Positions 27,541 through 35,718 of a DNA stretch of 64,000 nucleotides are shown in pieces (the stretch's first letter is position 1; each line of letters starts with the position of its first letter). Both the position numbers and the translations under genes were made by a program. The DNA lies in contig NZ_CP010849.1 of the NCBI RefSeq assembly GCF_000931445.1, positions 1,922,001 through 1,986,000 of the forward strand, in the 5' to 3' direction. The notes beneath the pieces are model-generated. The model saw nothing but the letters and a program-made list of their open reading frames with translations, searched no databases and was not told where the DNA came from. This stretch comes from Streptomyces cyaneogriseus subsp. noncyanogenus (GTDB taxonomy: Bacteria; Actinomycetota; Actinomycetes; Streptomycetales; Streptomycetaceae).

Positions 27541-27569
27541 CCCCACGCCCGGGTTGTACCGTCGTGGGG
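27541..27569 (+). promoter_or_regulatory. leaderless promoter within an inverted repeat (SURF1 gene)
   Basis: TACCGT at 27557-27562 lies 6 nt before GTG 27569, a leaderless arrangement. It is embedded between arms CCCCACG (27541-27547) and CGTGGGG (27563-27569), which could be an operator covering the promoter. Confidence 0.45.
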
Positions 27570-28363
27570 TGTACCGCTTCCTGTTGTCCCGCCAGTGGGT
27601 GATCCTCACCCTCGTGGCGCTCGCGCTCATCCCGACGATGATCGAGCTGGGCTTCTGGCAGCTGCACCGCCATGAGCACAAGGTCGCGCTGAACCGGGTG
27701 ATCGCCGACTCGCTGGCGGCCAGGCCCGTGCCCGCCGAGTCCCTGACCTCGCCCGGAGCCGAGATCGGGCGGGACAAGCTGTACCGCCGGGTGACGGCGC
27801 AGGGGCACTTCGACCCCGCCGGCGAGGTCGTCGTGCGCCGCCGTACCAACGCCGACGACGAGGTCGGCTACCACGTGCTGACCCCCTTCGTCCTCGACGA
27901 CGGCAAGGTCCTCGTCGTCAACCGGGGCTGGGTCCCGGGGGACCGCACGACCCAGATGGCGTTCCCGGAGGTCCCGGCGCCCCCGAAGGGGGAGATCACC
28001 GTCACCGGCCGGCTGATGCCCGACGAGACGACCGAGGACAGCGGCATCAAGAACGTCCAGGGCCTGCCGGACCGCCAGGTCATGCTGATCAACAGCCGGC
28101 AGGAGGCCGAGCGCCTCGGCGAGCAGGTCCTCGGCGGTTATGTGCAGCTCACCGCTCCACAGCCCGCGGACGGCCTGCCCGAGCTGATCCCGGCCCCCGA
28201 GCACGACGACATCGGCCCGCACCTGGCGTACGCCATCCAGTGGTGGCTGTTCGCCGCGGCCGTACCGTTCGGCTGGTTCGTCCTGGTCCGCCGCGAGGCC
28301 CGGGAGCGGGCGGGGGCGGCGGCCGAGGAGGAGCCGGAAGCGGCGCAGCCGGCGACGGTGTAG
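27569..28363 (+). CDS. SURF1 family cytochrome oxidase assembly protein
   Basis: A 264-aa membrane protein with the SURF1 layout: one N-terminal helix (WVILTLVALALIPTMIELGFW), a large outer domain and a C-terminal helix (WWLFAAAVPFGWFVLVR). Family motifs include FWQLHRHEHK, the NRGWVP signature (VLVVNRGWVPGD) and HLAYAIQWWLFA. SURF1 helps insert haem into aa3-type cytochrome c oxidase. An in-frame TTG at 27554 is less likely than GTG 27569 because the -10 element overlaps it. The C-terminus carries an acidic Ala/Glu tail. Confidence 0.92.
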   Translation: MYRFLLSRQWVILTLVALALIPTMIELGFWQLHRHEHKVALNRVIADSLAARPVPAESLTSPGAEIGRDKLYRRVTAQGHFDPAGEVVVRRRTNADDEVGYHVLTPFVLDDGKVLVVNRGWVPGDRTTQMAFPEVPAPPKGEITVTGRLMPDETTEDSGIKNVQGLPDRQVMLINSRQEAERLGEQVLGGYVQLTAPQPADGLPELIPAPEHDDIGPHLAYAIQWWLFAAAVPFGWFVLVRREARERAGAAAEEEPEAAQPATV

Positions 28364-28442
28364 CGCGCCCCTCGCGCCCCGCGCGGTGGGCGGCCCGGCC
28401 CCGCCCTGATTGTCCCGTCACCCGCCGGGAAGACGGAATGCC

Positions 28443-30224
28443 GTGCATCCCCGTATCGAGGACTACGCGCTCATCGGCGACGAGCAGACCGCGGCCCTGG
28501 TCGGCACGGACGGTTCCGTGGACTGGCTGTGCCTGCCCCGGTTCGATTCGGCGGCCTGCTTCGCCAAACTGCTCGGCGACGAGGACAACGGCCACTGGCG
28601 CATCGCCCCCAAGGGTGCCGAGCGCTGCACCCGGCGCGCCTACCGCCGCGACACCCTCGTCCTGGACACCGAGTGGGAGACCGCCGGCGGCACGATCCGT
28701 GTCACCGACTTCATGCCCCAGCGCGACCGCGCGCCGGATCTCGTCCGCGTCGTGGAGGGTCTGCGCGGCGAGGTCACCGTCCACAGCGCGCTGCGGCTGC
28801 GGTTCGACTACGGCTCGGTCGTGCCCTGGATGCGCCGCACCGACGGCCACCGGGTGGCCGTCGCCGGCCCGGACTCGGTCTGGCTGCGCAGCGAGCCGGA
28901 GGTCCGCACCTGGGGGCACGACTACGCGACGCACTCCGAGTTCACCGTCGCCGCCGGGGAGAAGGTCGCGTTCGTCCTCACCTGGCACCCCTCGCACGAG
29001 CCGCGCCCCGCGCAGATCGACCCGTACGAGGCGCTGCGCCACAGCGTCGCCGACTGGCGGGCCTGGGCGGCCCGCTGCCGCTACGACGGCCCGTACCGGG
29101 ACGCCGTGGTGCGCTCCCTGATCACCCTCAAAGCGCTCACCTACAAGCCGACCGGCGGCATCGTGGCCGCCCCCACCACCTCGCTGCCCGAGGAGCCGGG
29201 CGGCGTCCGCAACTGGGACTACCGCTACTGCTGGCTGCGCGACTCCACCCTCACCCTGGGCGCCCTGCTGGCGGCCGGGTATCTGGAGGAGGCCGAGGCG
29301 TGGCGGGACTGGCTGCTGCGCGCGGTCGCGGGCAGCCCGGCGGACCTGCAGATCATGTACGGGCTGGCGGGCGAGCGGCGGCTGCCGGAGTCCGAGCTGC
29401 CGTGGCTGTCCGGCTTCGACGAGTCCACCCCCGTACGGATCGGCAACGACGCCGTCAACCAGCTCCAGCTCGACGTGTTCGGCGAGGTGATGGACACCCT
29501 GTCGCTGGCCCGCAAGGCGGGCCTGCCGAACAAGCCGCAGATGTGGCAGTTGCAGCGCTCCCTGATGCGGTTCCTGCGGACGGTGTGGCGGCGGCCGGAC
29601 GAGGGCCTGTGGGAGGTGCGCGGCGGGCGCCGCCACTTCGTGCACTCCAAGGTGATGGTGTGGGTGGCCGCCGACCGGGCCGTGCGCACCCTGGAGGCGC
29701 ATCCGGAGCTGGAGGGCGACCCGGCGGCCTGGCGGGCACTGCGCGAGGAGGTGCACCGGGAGGTGTGCGAGCGGGGCTACGACCCCGAGCGCAACACCTT
29801 CACCCAGTCCTACGGCTCGCGCGAGCTGGACGCCGCGCTGCTGTTCATCCCGCGCGTGGGCTTCCTGCCGCCCGACGACCCGCGGGTCCTCGGCACCATC
29901 GACGCGGTCGCCAAGGAACTGACCCGCGACGGCCTGGTACGCCGCTACAGCACCGAGGATCCCGTCGACGGGCTGCCCGGCAGCGAGGGCACCTTCCTGG
30001 TGTGCTCCTTCTGGCTCGCGGACGCGCTGCACATGACCGGCCGCACCGAGGAGGCCGAGAAGCTGTTCGCACGGCTGGTGGGACTCGCCAACGACGTGGG
30101 TCTGCTGGCCGAGGAGTACGACCCGGTGGCCGGGCGCCAGCTCGGCAACTTCCCGCAGGCGTTCAGCCACATCGGCCTGGTGCACACCGCCCTCGCCCTG
30201 TTCGGGGACGAGCGGGCAGGATAG
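28443..30224 (+). CDS. glycoside hydrolase family 15 protein
   Basis: A 593-aa GH15 enzyme. The N-terminal beta domain starts HPRIEDYALIGDEQTAALVG and contains the characteristic GSVDWLCLPRFDS. The (alpha/alpha)6 catalytic barrel has GGVRNWDYRYCWLRDSTLTL and, near the end, DGLPGSEGTFLVCSFWLADAL. This bacterial form is glucoamylase-like, and mycobacterial relatives act as trehalases, so substrate may be trehalose or alpha-glucans. There is no signal peptide, so it acts in the cytoplasm. GTG 28443 gives the conserved start. The next gene begins 5 bp downstream. Confidence 0.9.
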   Translation: MHPRIEDYALIGDEQTAALVGTDGSVDWLCLPRFDSAACFAKLLGDEDNGHWRIAPKGAERCTRRAYRRDTLVLDTEWETAGGTIRVTDFMPQRDRAPDLVRVVEGLRGEVTVHSALRLRFDYGSVVPWMRRTDGHRVAVAGPDSVWLRSEPEVRTWGHDYATHSEFTVAAGEKVAFVLTWHPSHEPRPAQIDPYEALRHSVADWRAWAARCRYDGPYRDAVVRSLITLKALTYKPTGGIVAAPTTSLPEEPGGVRNWDYRYCWLRDSTLTLGALLAAGYLEEAEAWRDWLLRAVAGSPADLQIMYGLAGERRLPESELPWLSGFDESTPVRIGNDAVNQLQLDVFGEVMDTLSLARKAGLPNKPQMWQLQRSLMRFLRTVWRRPDEGLWEVRGGRRHFVHSKVMVWVAADRAVRTLEAHPELEGDPAAWRALREEVHREVCERGYDPERNTFTQSYGSRELDAALLFIPRVGFLPPDDPRVLGTIDAVAKELTRDGLVRRYSTEDPVDGLPGSEGTFLVCSFWLADALHMTGRTEEAEKLFARLVGLANDVGLLAEEYDPVAGRQLGNFPQAFSHIGLVHTALALFGDERAG

Positions 30225-30229
30225 GGGCC

Positions 30230-30985
30230 ATGGATCTTGGACTGAAGGACCGGGTGTACGTCGTCACCGGCGCCACCCGGGGCCTGGGCAACGCCACCGC
30301 GCGGGAACTGGTCGCGGACGGCGCGAAGGTGATCATCACGGGGCGGGACGGGAAGAGCGTCGCCGACGCCGCGTCCGCACTGGGCCCGAACGCGGTCGGG
30401 GTGGCCGCCGACAACGCCGACCCGGAGGCGGCCGGACGGCTGATCGCCGCCGCGCGCGAGCACTTCGGAGGCTTCCACGGCGTTCTGGTCAGCGTCGGCG
30501 GGCCGCCGCCCGGTTTCGTCGCCGACAATACGGACGAGCAGTGGCACGCGGCGTTCGAGTCGGTCTTCCTCGGTGCGGTGCGCCTGGCCCGCGCGGCCGC
30601 GGCGGAGCTTCAGGAGGGCGGTGTCATCGGCTTCGTGCTGTCCGGGTCGGTGCACGAGCCGATCCCGGGCCTGACCATCTCCAACGGGCTGCGCCCCGGC
30701 CTCGCCGGCTTCGCCAAGTCCCTGGCGGACGAGCTGGGCCCGCGCGGCATCCGCGTCGTCGGCGTGCTGCCGGGCCGCATCGACACCGACCGGGTGCGCG
30801 AGCTGGACGGCATGTCCGCCGACCCGGAGGCCACGCGCGCGGCCGCCGCCTCCCGCATCCCGCTGCGCCGGTACGGCACCCCGCAGGAGTTCGGCCGCGC
30901 GGCGGCGTTCCTGCTGTCCCCGGCGGCGTCCTATCTGACGGGCGTCATGCTGCCGGTGGACGGCGGGGTGCGGCACGGGTTCTGA
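30230..30985 (+). CDS. short-chain dehydrogenase-like protein with altered active site
   Basis: A 251-aa SDR with an intact cofactor motif (VVTGATRGLG) and the C-terminal family pattern SYLTGVMLPVDGG. At the catalytic site the usual YxxxK is replaced: the aligned stretch reads SNGLRPGLAGFAKSLADEL, so Tyr is Ser and Lys is Arg. The motif NNAG is also changed to VSVGGPPPG. It may be a divergent oxidoreductase with another proton donor or a non-enzymatic SDR. ATG 30230 starts 5 bp after the GH15 stop with GGGG upstream, so the two genes are probably co-transcribed. Confidence 0.85.
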   Translation: MDLGLKDRVYVVTGATRGLGNATARELVADGAKVIITGRDGKSVADAASALGPNAVGVAADNADPEAAGRLIAAAREHFGGFHGVLVSVGGPPPGFVADNTDEQWHAAFESVFLGAVRLARAAAAELQEGGVIGFVLSGSVHEPIPGLTISNGLRPGLAGFAKSLADELGPRGIRVVGVLPGRIDTDRVRELDGMSADPEATRAAAASRIPLRRYGTPQEFGRAAAFLLSPAASYLTGVMLPVDGGVRHGF

Positions 30986-31058
30986 CCCCCGCGCCCCCGT
31001 AGCGGCCCCTCGGCCCGACCGGGGGTGAGGCGGGCCGGCCGGGGTACGGCCGCGGCGG

Positions 31059-31646
31059 TCAGGTGACGCGCTCCGCGCGGTGCCTGACGCCCTTGAGCCG
31101 TACCTCCGCCGGCAGGGCGGCGAGCCCCGCCGCCTCCCGGGCGTGCGCCAGCGGGCCCGTGGTCAGGTCGTGCAGCGCGGTGGCGGGATCCAGATCCGGT
31201 GCGAGCACCAGCCGTACGCGGGAGCGCGGGGCGCGGCGCCGTCCGGTGAGCCGCACCTGCGCCCGTTCCACGCCGTCCCGGCGGCCCGCCTCGTCGGCCA
31301 GCGCGCTCTCCAGGGCCCGGCCGCGCAGCACCGCGCCCTCGCCGTCGCCGGTGTCGACGAGGATCTCGCCGAGGCGGCGCCGGCGCAGTACCGCCGCCAG
31401 CCACCACAGGGCGAGCAGCAGGAGTACGGCGAGGGCGGCCAGGACCACCGGCCACCACCAGCCGGTGTCCCGCCAGCGGGTCCGCTCGGCGTCGCTGAGC
31501 AGCACGTCGCGCCGGCCGTGGTGGATCCACCACGAGGGCGCCGGGGCGCCCAGTCCGACGGCCAGCACGGAGCCGCCGAGGACGAGCAGGACGATGCCCA
31601 CGAGGGCGAGCAGGACACGGTTGACGGTGGTGCGCACCGGCCTCAT
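31059..31646 (-). CDS. amaP: AmaP-like membrane anchor of the Asp23 system
   Basis: A 195-aa protein with two N-terminal helices (VLLALVGIVLLVLGGSVLAVG and PVVLAALAVLLLLALWWLAAV) separated by an extracytoplasmic loop of about 35 residues, and a cytoplasmic C-terminal domain with RAQVRLTGRRRAPRSRVRL. This matches the layout of AmaP, which tethers Asp23 to the membrane in Staphylococcus aureus. It is last gene of the operon and overlaps the DUF6286 gene in ATGA. The C-terminal domain is similar to that of the upstream protein, pointing to an old duplication. Confidence 0.82.
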   Translation of the reverse strand: MRPVRTTVNRVLLALVGIVLLVLGGSVLAVGLGAPAPSWWIHHGRRDVLLSDAERTRWRDTGWWWPVVLAALAVLLLLALWWLAAVLRRRRLGEILVDTGDGEGAVLRGRALESALADEAGRRDGVERAQVRLTGRRRAPRSRVRLVLAPDLDPATALHDLTTGPLAHAREAAGLAALPAEVRLKGVRHRAERVT

Positions 31647-32323
31647 CCCTTCCGTCCGGGCCGCGCCACCCGCACCGACAGGGCGGGCGGCCGCGCCAGT
31701 CCCAGGGCTTGCGCCGCGTCGCCGAGCGCGGAGTCCAGGTCGGCGCGTACCTCCTCCGGTTCCCGGAAGTGCGCCACCGCACGGACCTTCGCCTTCCGCC
31801 GGCCCATCCGCACCCGCGCCGACTGCACACCGGCGACCTCCACGGCCCGGTCGCGCAGCACCGCGGCGGCGGCGTCGCGGTGGAGTGCGGCGCGTACGTC
31901 GGGGTGGGCGCGCCGCATCGGCAGCAGGTCCCGCAGGCCGGGTGTGACGGCCAGGAGCAGCAGCCACAGGCCGAGCGCGGCGGCGACGGCCGCGCCGGTC
32001 AGCACCCAGGGGTCGTCCAGGGGCCGCCGGGCGAGCTGCCGGGCCAGCTCCCGGCGCCAGGCGAGGGCGGGCCGGTCGGCGCGCACGGCGGCGATGTCGT
32101 AGAGGAAGACGCCCGCCAGGAGCAGGAGCAGCAGGGCGACGACGCCCGCGGGGACGCGGCGGGCCGACCAGAAGCGGCCCGCCCGCCCGGGGGCGCCGCC
32201 GGGCGCGGCGGAGGGCGCCGGCCCGGTGCCGGCCGCCTTCTCCATGACGGGCGGGCGGGGCCCGGCGTCCCGGGCTTCGTCGGTGGGGTGGGTGCCGCCT
32301 CGGATGTTCTCGGGCTCGCTCAT
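31643..32323 (-). CDS. DUF6286-type membrane protein of the Asp23 operon
   Basis: A 226-aa protein. A Pro/Gly/Ala-rich cytoplasmic N-terminus of about 55 residues is followed by two helices (VPAGVVALLLLLLAGVFLYD and WVLTGAAVAAALGLWLLLLAV) and a C-terminal domain with AVEVAGVQSARVRMGRRKAK. Placement between an Asp23-like gene and amaP, with 4-bp overlaps on both sides, suggests a membrane subunit of the same complex. The exact role is unknown. Confidence 0.8.
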   Translation of the reverse strand: MSEPENIRGGTHPTDEARDAGPRPPVMEKAAGTGPAPSAAPGGAPGRAGRFWSARRVPAGVVALLLLLLAGVFLYDIAAVRADRPALAWRRELARQLARRPLDDPWVLTGAAVAAALGLWLLLLAVTPGLRDLLPMRRAHPDVRAALHRDAAAAVLRDRAVEVAGVQSARVRMGRRKAKVRAVAHFREPEEVRADLDSALGDAAQALGLARPPALSVRVARPGRKG

Positions 32324-32703
32324 CGGGTCCTCCCGTGTGCCGCGCCGTGGTCCGTTACCGGGTGCAGCCGCTCCACCAGGACGGCGACCTCCGGCACCGT
32401 CATGCCCGTCAGCGCGCCCACCCGTTCGGCGACCCGGCGGCGCACCCGGCCGCAGCGGGCGCCGACGTCGCCGGGGTAGCCGAGGTCGAGGTGGACGCGG
32501 ACCCGGGCGGTGTCGCGGTGCACGGCGACGGTGGCGCGGGGGCGTGCGGCGTCCGGCGGAAGCTCGCCCACCGCCTCGCGCGCCGCCTGAGCGGCGATCT
32601 TCGCGACGACCCGGTCGGCGATCCTGGTCGCACCGCGCTCCCCCGGCGGGACGGCGGCGGGGGCTCCTTCGAGCTCACCGGTCCCGCTGCTCACTGCGGT
32701 CAC
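32320..32703 (-). CDS. Asp23/Gls24-like protein, divergent
   Basis: A 127-aa soluble protein. The stretch GATRIADRVVAKIAAQAAREAV aligns with the Asp23 start pattern seen in the operon's first protein (GRTTIADGVVEKITGMAARDV), followed by a strand-rich middle (ATVAVHRDTARVRVHLDLGYP) and a helix (VRRRVAERVGALTG). It could pair with the main Asp23 protein or with AmaP. GTG 32703 overlaps the stop of the preceding small gene in GTGA. Confidence 0.78.
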   Translation of the reverse strand: MTAVSSGTGELEGAPAAVPPGERGATRIADRVVAKIAAQAAREAVGELPPDAARPRATVAVHRDTARVRVHLDLGYPGDVGARCGRVRRRVAERVGALTGMTVPEVAVLVERLHPVTDHGAAHGRTR

Positions 32704-32885
32704 CGCCGGCGGTCGTCGCGCGCGCGGAAGAAGTCGCCGAATTCCCAGTCCCCCTCCAGGAACCGGCCGACGACGAGCCCGACGGCGCCCAGGGCGGCCA
32801 CCAGGAGGAACGCGCCGAATCCGCCGAAGTATCCGGCGAAGCCCAGCGCCATTCCGGCGATCATGCCAGCCACGGCCATGCTCAT
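32700..32885 (-). CDS. small membrane protein of the Asp23 operon
   Basis: A 61-aa protein with two short hydrophobic segments (AGMIAGMALGFAGYFGGFGAF and LLVAALGAVGLVVGRFLE) and a charged tail FFRARDDRRR. Small two-helix proteins of this kind (DUF2273-like) accompany Asp23 genes in other bacteria. GAGGAG precedes ATG 32885; a second ATG two codons later is possible. Confidence 0.72.
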   Translation of the reverse strand: MSMAVAGMIAGMALGFAGYFGGFGAFLLVAALGAVGLVVGRFLEGDWEFGDFFRARDDRRR

Positions 32886-32948
32886 GGTGCGCTCCTCAGC
32901 TCCTCATGGCGTTCGGGGTGGTGGGGGGCCTGCGGTAGCCCGGCCGGG

Positions 32949-33413
32949 TCACTGGATCCGGGGCTCCGGCTCCTCTTCTTCCTCGTCCGGCAGCTTGACG
33001 TCGCCGACCGCGATGTTGACCTCGACCACTTCGAGGCCGGTCATCCGCTCGACGGCGGCGATCACGTTCTCCCGCACGTCCCGGGTGACGTCGGCGATCG
33101 ACACGCCGTACTCGACGACGATCTCCAGGTCGAGGGCGGTCTGCTTCTCGCCGACCTCGGCCTTCACCCCGCGCGTGACCGACTTGGCCCCGCCGGGGAC
33201 CCGGTCCCGCACGGCTCCGAAGGTGCGCGACATCCCGCTGCCCATGGCGTGCACGCCGTCGACGTCGCGTGCGGCCATTCCGGTGATCTTCTCCACGACA
33301 CCGTCGGCGATGGTGGTCCGTCCGCGGGTGCCGGGGTCTCCCCCGCCCCGCCGGGCGCTCTGGGCCCTGATCGCGCCGCCGGGGTCCTGATTCCGTTCCG
33401 TGGTCTCGCTCAT
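32949..33413 (-). CDS. Asp23/Gls24 family envelope stress response protein
   Basis: A 154-aa Asp23-family protein and first gene of the operon. Family features are GRTTIADGVVEKITGMAARDV, VHAMGSGMSRTFG, the strand LDLEIVVEYGVSIADVTRDVR and the ending VVEVNIAVGDVKLPDEEEEE. The N-terminal 30 residues are polar and variable. Asp23 is a membrane-associated protein linked to cell-envelope stress in Firmicutes; the role in Streptomyces is not established. GAAAGGGAC lies before ATG 33413. Transcription would start in the short gap shared with the divergent gene at 33501. Confidence 0.9.
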   Translation of the reverse strand: MSETTERNQDPGGAIRAQSARRGGGDPGTRGRTTIADGVVEKITGMAARDVDGVHAMGSGMSRTFGAVRDRVPGGAKSVTRGVKAEVGEKQTALDLEIVVEYGVSIADVTRDVRENVIAAVERMTGLEVVEVNIAVGDVKLPDEEEEEPEPRIQ

Positions 33414-33500
33414 CGCCGTACGTCCCTTTCGGTCGTCGTTCTGCGACCACCGTAAGCGCCGTTGCGCGATTGCGCGCCAGGGATACGGCAGGCTGGAGGA

Positions 33501-34223
33501 ATGACGACGGCGGACCGGTTGGCGCGGGCGGTACGGGAGCAGCTGGGGCTGGGCAGGTTCCTCCCCCTGGGCGGACCGCGGGATGGCGCGTGGATCACGG
33601 AGCGGGCGGTGCAGAGGGTGCTGCGGGAAGCGGCGCGGGACGTGCCGGGCGTGCGCCTGGACGGGGTGCGGGTCGCGCACGCCGATCCGGGCCGCGCGGA
33701 CGAACCGGCCGTGCCGCCGCCGCCGAGCGCGCTGCCGCCCGGGCCGCTGCGGGTGACGGCGCAGTGCGCGGCGACGGCCGCCGAGCCGCTGCCTGCGGCG
33801 GCCGCCCGGCTGCGCGCGGCGCTCGCGGCGGCGGCGGCCGAGCGGCTCGGCCTGACGGTGGAGGAGGTGGATCTGCGGGTGACCGGGCTGCTGGAGGAGA
33901 CGGGCACCGAGGCGGCACCGCCGCGGGAGGCGCCGGGGGCGCCGGCCGCCGTCCCGGCGGAGGGTGACGAGGGCCGGGCGGCCGCGGCGGCCGTGGCGGT
34001 GGCGGGCGTGACCCGGCTGACGACCGCGCTGGGCCGCCCCGTGCGGCTCGGCGAGCACCCGCAGGCGCGGGAGGCGGCCCTGCCGCCCCGGCACGTCCGG
34101 GTGGAGCTCGCGGTGGCCGCGGACCACCGGACCGTGGAGGTGGCCCGGCGGGTCCGCGCGGCGGTGTCGGACGCCCTGCCGGACCACCCGGCGGTGACGG
34201 TCCTGGTCACCGCGGTCGACTGA
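33501..34223 (+). CDS. conserved protein divergent from the Asp23 operon, possibly Asp23-like
   Basis: A 240-aa protein, mostly Ala/Arg/Val, without membrane helix. The N-terminus (WITERAVQRVLREAARDVPGVRLDGVRV) resembles the helix-strand pattern of Asp23 domains, and a second similar half may follow (AVAVAGVTRLTTALG ... HVRVELAVAADHRTVEVARRVRAAV). A middle linker is Pro/Ala-rich. CTGGAGGA stands directly before ATG 33501. Databases may carry other labels for this family; I would not trust them. Its position, 87 bp from and divergent to the asp23 gene, suggests shared regulation. Confidence 0.7.
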   Translation: MTTADRLARAVREQLGLGRFLPLGGPRDGAWITERAVQRVLREAARDVPGVRLDGVRVAHADPGRADEPAVPPPPSALPPGPLRVTAQCAATAAEPLPAAAARLRAALAAAAAERLGLTVEEVDLRVTGLLEETGTEAAPPREAPGAPAAVPAEGDEGRAAAAAVAVAGVTRLTTALGRPVRLGEHPQAREAALPPRHVRVELAVAADHRTVEVARRVRAAVSDALPDHPAVTVLVTAVD

Positions 34224-34271
34224 GCGGGCCTCCGGGCCCGGGCGGCCGTCGCGCAGGGCCGCCCGTACCGG

Positions 34272-35084
34272 TTACTCGCCGAGGCCGGCCAGATCCCGCA
34301 GGCGGCGTGCCTGGGCGGCCCGCTCGGCGGCGCGCTGGGCCTCGTAGTCCCGGTCGGCCGCGCCCTGGAGCAGGGCCTTGGTCTCGATCACGGCGTCGCG
34401 CGGCGCGGCGAGGACGGCCGACGCCAGGTCCCGTACGGCGGCGTCGAGCTGGTCCGCCGGCACGGCGAGGTTCGCCAGCCCCGTGCTCACCGCCTCCTCG
34501 GCCGTGACGAACCGCCCGGTCACGCAGATCTCCAGCGCGCGGGCGTATCCGACGAGCCCGACCAGGGGGTGGGTGCCGGTGAGGTCGGGGACGAGCCCGA
34601 GGCTGGTCTCCCGCATGGCGAACTGCGCGTCGTCGGCGACGACACGCAGATCGCAGGCGAGGGCGAGCTGGAAGCCCGCCCCGATGGCGTGTCCCTGCAC
34701 GGCGGCGATCGACAGGATGTCGCCGCGCCGCCACCAGGTGAACGCCTCCTGGTACTCGGCGATGGTCGCGTCCAGTTCGGCGTCGCCGCCGCGCGCGAGG
34801 TCGAGGAACGACGGCTCGCCGTCGAAGCCCTCGGGCGTGAACGCCTGCCGGTCGAGCCCGGCCGAGAACGACTTGCCCTCGGCCCGCAGCACGACGACAC
34901 GCACGGACCCCGGCAGCCGCCGCCCGGCCTCGGTGAGCGCCCGCCACAGGGCGGGGCTCTGGGCGTTGCGCTTGGCCGGATTGGTCAGCGTCACCGTGGC
35001 GATCGCGTCGTCGACGGTGAGCCGTACGCCGTCCTGGTCGAGGACCGGGCTGTTGGGGCCGTGGTCCTGGGCGGGCGAAGCCAT
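34272..35084 (-). CDS. enoyl-CoA hydratase/isomerase family protein
   Basis: A 270-aa crotonase-fold protein. The oxyanion-hole regions are visible in EGKSFSAGLDRQAF and AAVQGHAIGAGFQLALACDL. At the usual catalytic positions the sequence is RETSLGLVPDLTGTHPLVGLVG, with Glu replaced in part, so hydratase activity is not certain and another crotonase reaction is possible. ATG 35084 has CTCGGAGG upstream; the open frame continues 19 codons further but without ribosome site. The substrate is unknown. Confidence 0.88.
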   Translation of the reverse strand: MASPAQDHGPNSPVLDQDGVRLTVDDAIATVTLTNPAKRNAQSPALWRALTEAGRRLPGSVRVVVLRAEGKSFSAGLDRQAFTPEGFDGEPSFLDLARGGDAELDATIAEYQEAFTWWRRGDILSIAAVQGHAIGAGFQLALACDLRVVADDAQFAMRETSLGLVPDLTGTHPLVGLVGYARALEICVTGRFVTAEEAVSTGLANLAVPADQLDAAVRDLASAVLAAPRDAVIETKALLQGAADRDYEAQRAAERAAQARRLRDLAGLGE

Positions 35085-35110
35085 GGGGCGCCTCCGAGGG
35101 GTGCGGTCAT

Positions 35111-35150
35111 CCTGAGTGCCGTACGGGACCCCGTACGCCATCCCTGAGTG
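35111..35150. promoter_or_regulatory. inverted and direct repeats upstream of the crotonase gene
   Basis: CCTGAGTG occurs at 35111-35118 and 35143-35150, flanking a perfect inverted repeat GTACGGG-AC-CCCGTAC (35121-35136). Located 27-66 bp before the crotonase start, this could be a regulator site. Confidence 0.45.
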
Positions 35151-35162
35151 ACTGCACAGTAA

Positions 35163-35194
35163 CCACCCGGTCGATCAGCCGGCCGACCGGGTGG
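35163..35194 (-). terminator. terminator after gbn
   Basis: An 11-bp perfect stem (35163-35173 with 35184-35194, CCACCCGGTCG and complement) lies 34 bp beyond the gbn stop on the minus strand. Confidence 0.7.
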
Positions 35195-35227
35195 CCACCA
35201 TCGAAGCCGTGGGGCCGCCCGGGGACG

Positions 35228-35449
35228 TCAGGCCGATGGAGCCTTCTTGCCCCGCGTCGCCCCGCCACGCCCTCTGAGCGTGACGCCCGACTCGCTGAGC
35301 ATGCGGTGCACGAAGCCATACGAGCGGCCGGTCTCCTCGGCCAACGCCCGGATGCTCGCACCGGCGTCGTACTTCTTCTTCAGGTCTGCCGCGAGCTTGT
35401 CGCGCGCGGCGCCGGTCACCCGGCTGCCCTTCTTCAGAGTCTCGGCCAC
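35228..35449 (-). CDS. gbn: nucleoid-associated protein Gbn (GATC-binding)
   Basis: A 73-aa basic protein, MAETLKKGSRVTGAARDK at the start and a Lys/Arg-rich tail (RGRGGATRGKKAP). The middle is a helix-turn-helix: YDAGASIRALAEETGRSYGF then VHRMLSESGV. It matches, from memory, SCO1839 of S. coelicolor, described as the small nucleoid-associated protein Gbn that binds DNA at GATC-centred sites and affects development. GAGGAGG precedes GTG 35449, giving 73 aa. An in-frame ATG at 35488 also has a good GGAGGGG site and would add 13 residues; the shorter form fits the known size. GATC sites are concentrated upstream at 35719-35786. Confidence 0.9.
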   Translation of the reverse strand: MAETLKKGSRVTGAARDKLAADLKKKYDAGASIRALAEETGRSYGFVHRMLSESGVTLRGRGGATRGKKAPSA

Positions 35450-35651
35450 CCGTGCCTCCTCATGGGAAGTGCGCTCTGGTCTCCTCATGATCACCCCTCC
35501 GGGGCCCGATGGCCACCCATTCGGCAAGGTCCGTGAGACAAGTCCGTGACGACGGGAGTGCGTCCCCACATCCGGAATCTCCAATTCCATGCGAGGGCGT
35601 CCGTAGCGTCGAACGAGTTCGGTCGCGAAATGCCAGGTCAGAAAGGCGCGA

Positions 35652-35684
35652 CGGCCGGGCCCTCGGCGAAGGAGGGCCCGGCCG
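35652..35684 (-). terminator. terminator of the ABC-F gene
   Basis: A 13-bp perfect stem (35652-35664 with 35672-35684, CGGCCGGGCCCTC and complement) with a 7-nt loop, 100 bp beyond the ABC-F stop. The rest of 35450-35784 has no gene. Confidence 0.7.
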
Positions 35685-35718
35685 CGAAATCGGTGTATGA
35701 CACACCTCGGTATGAGGA

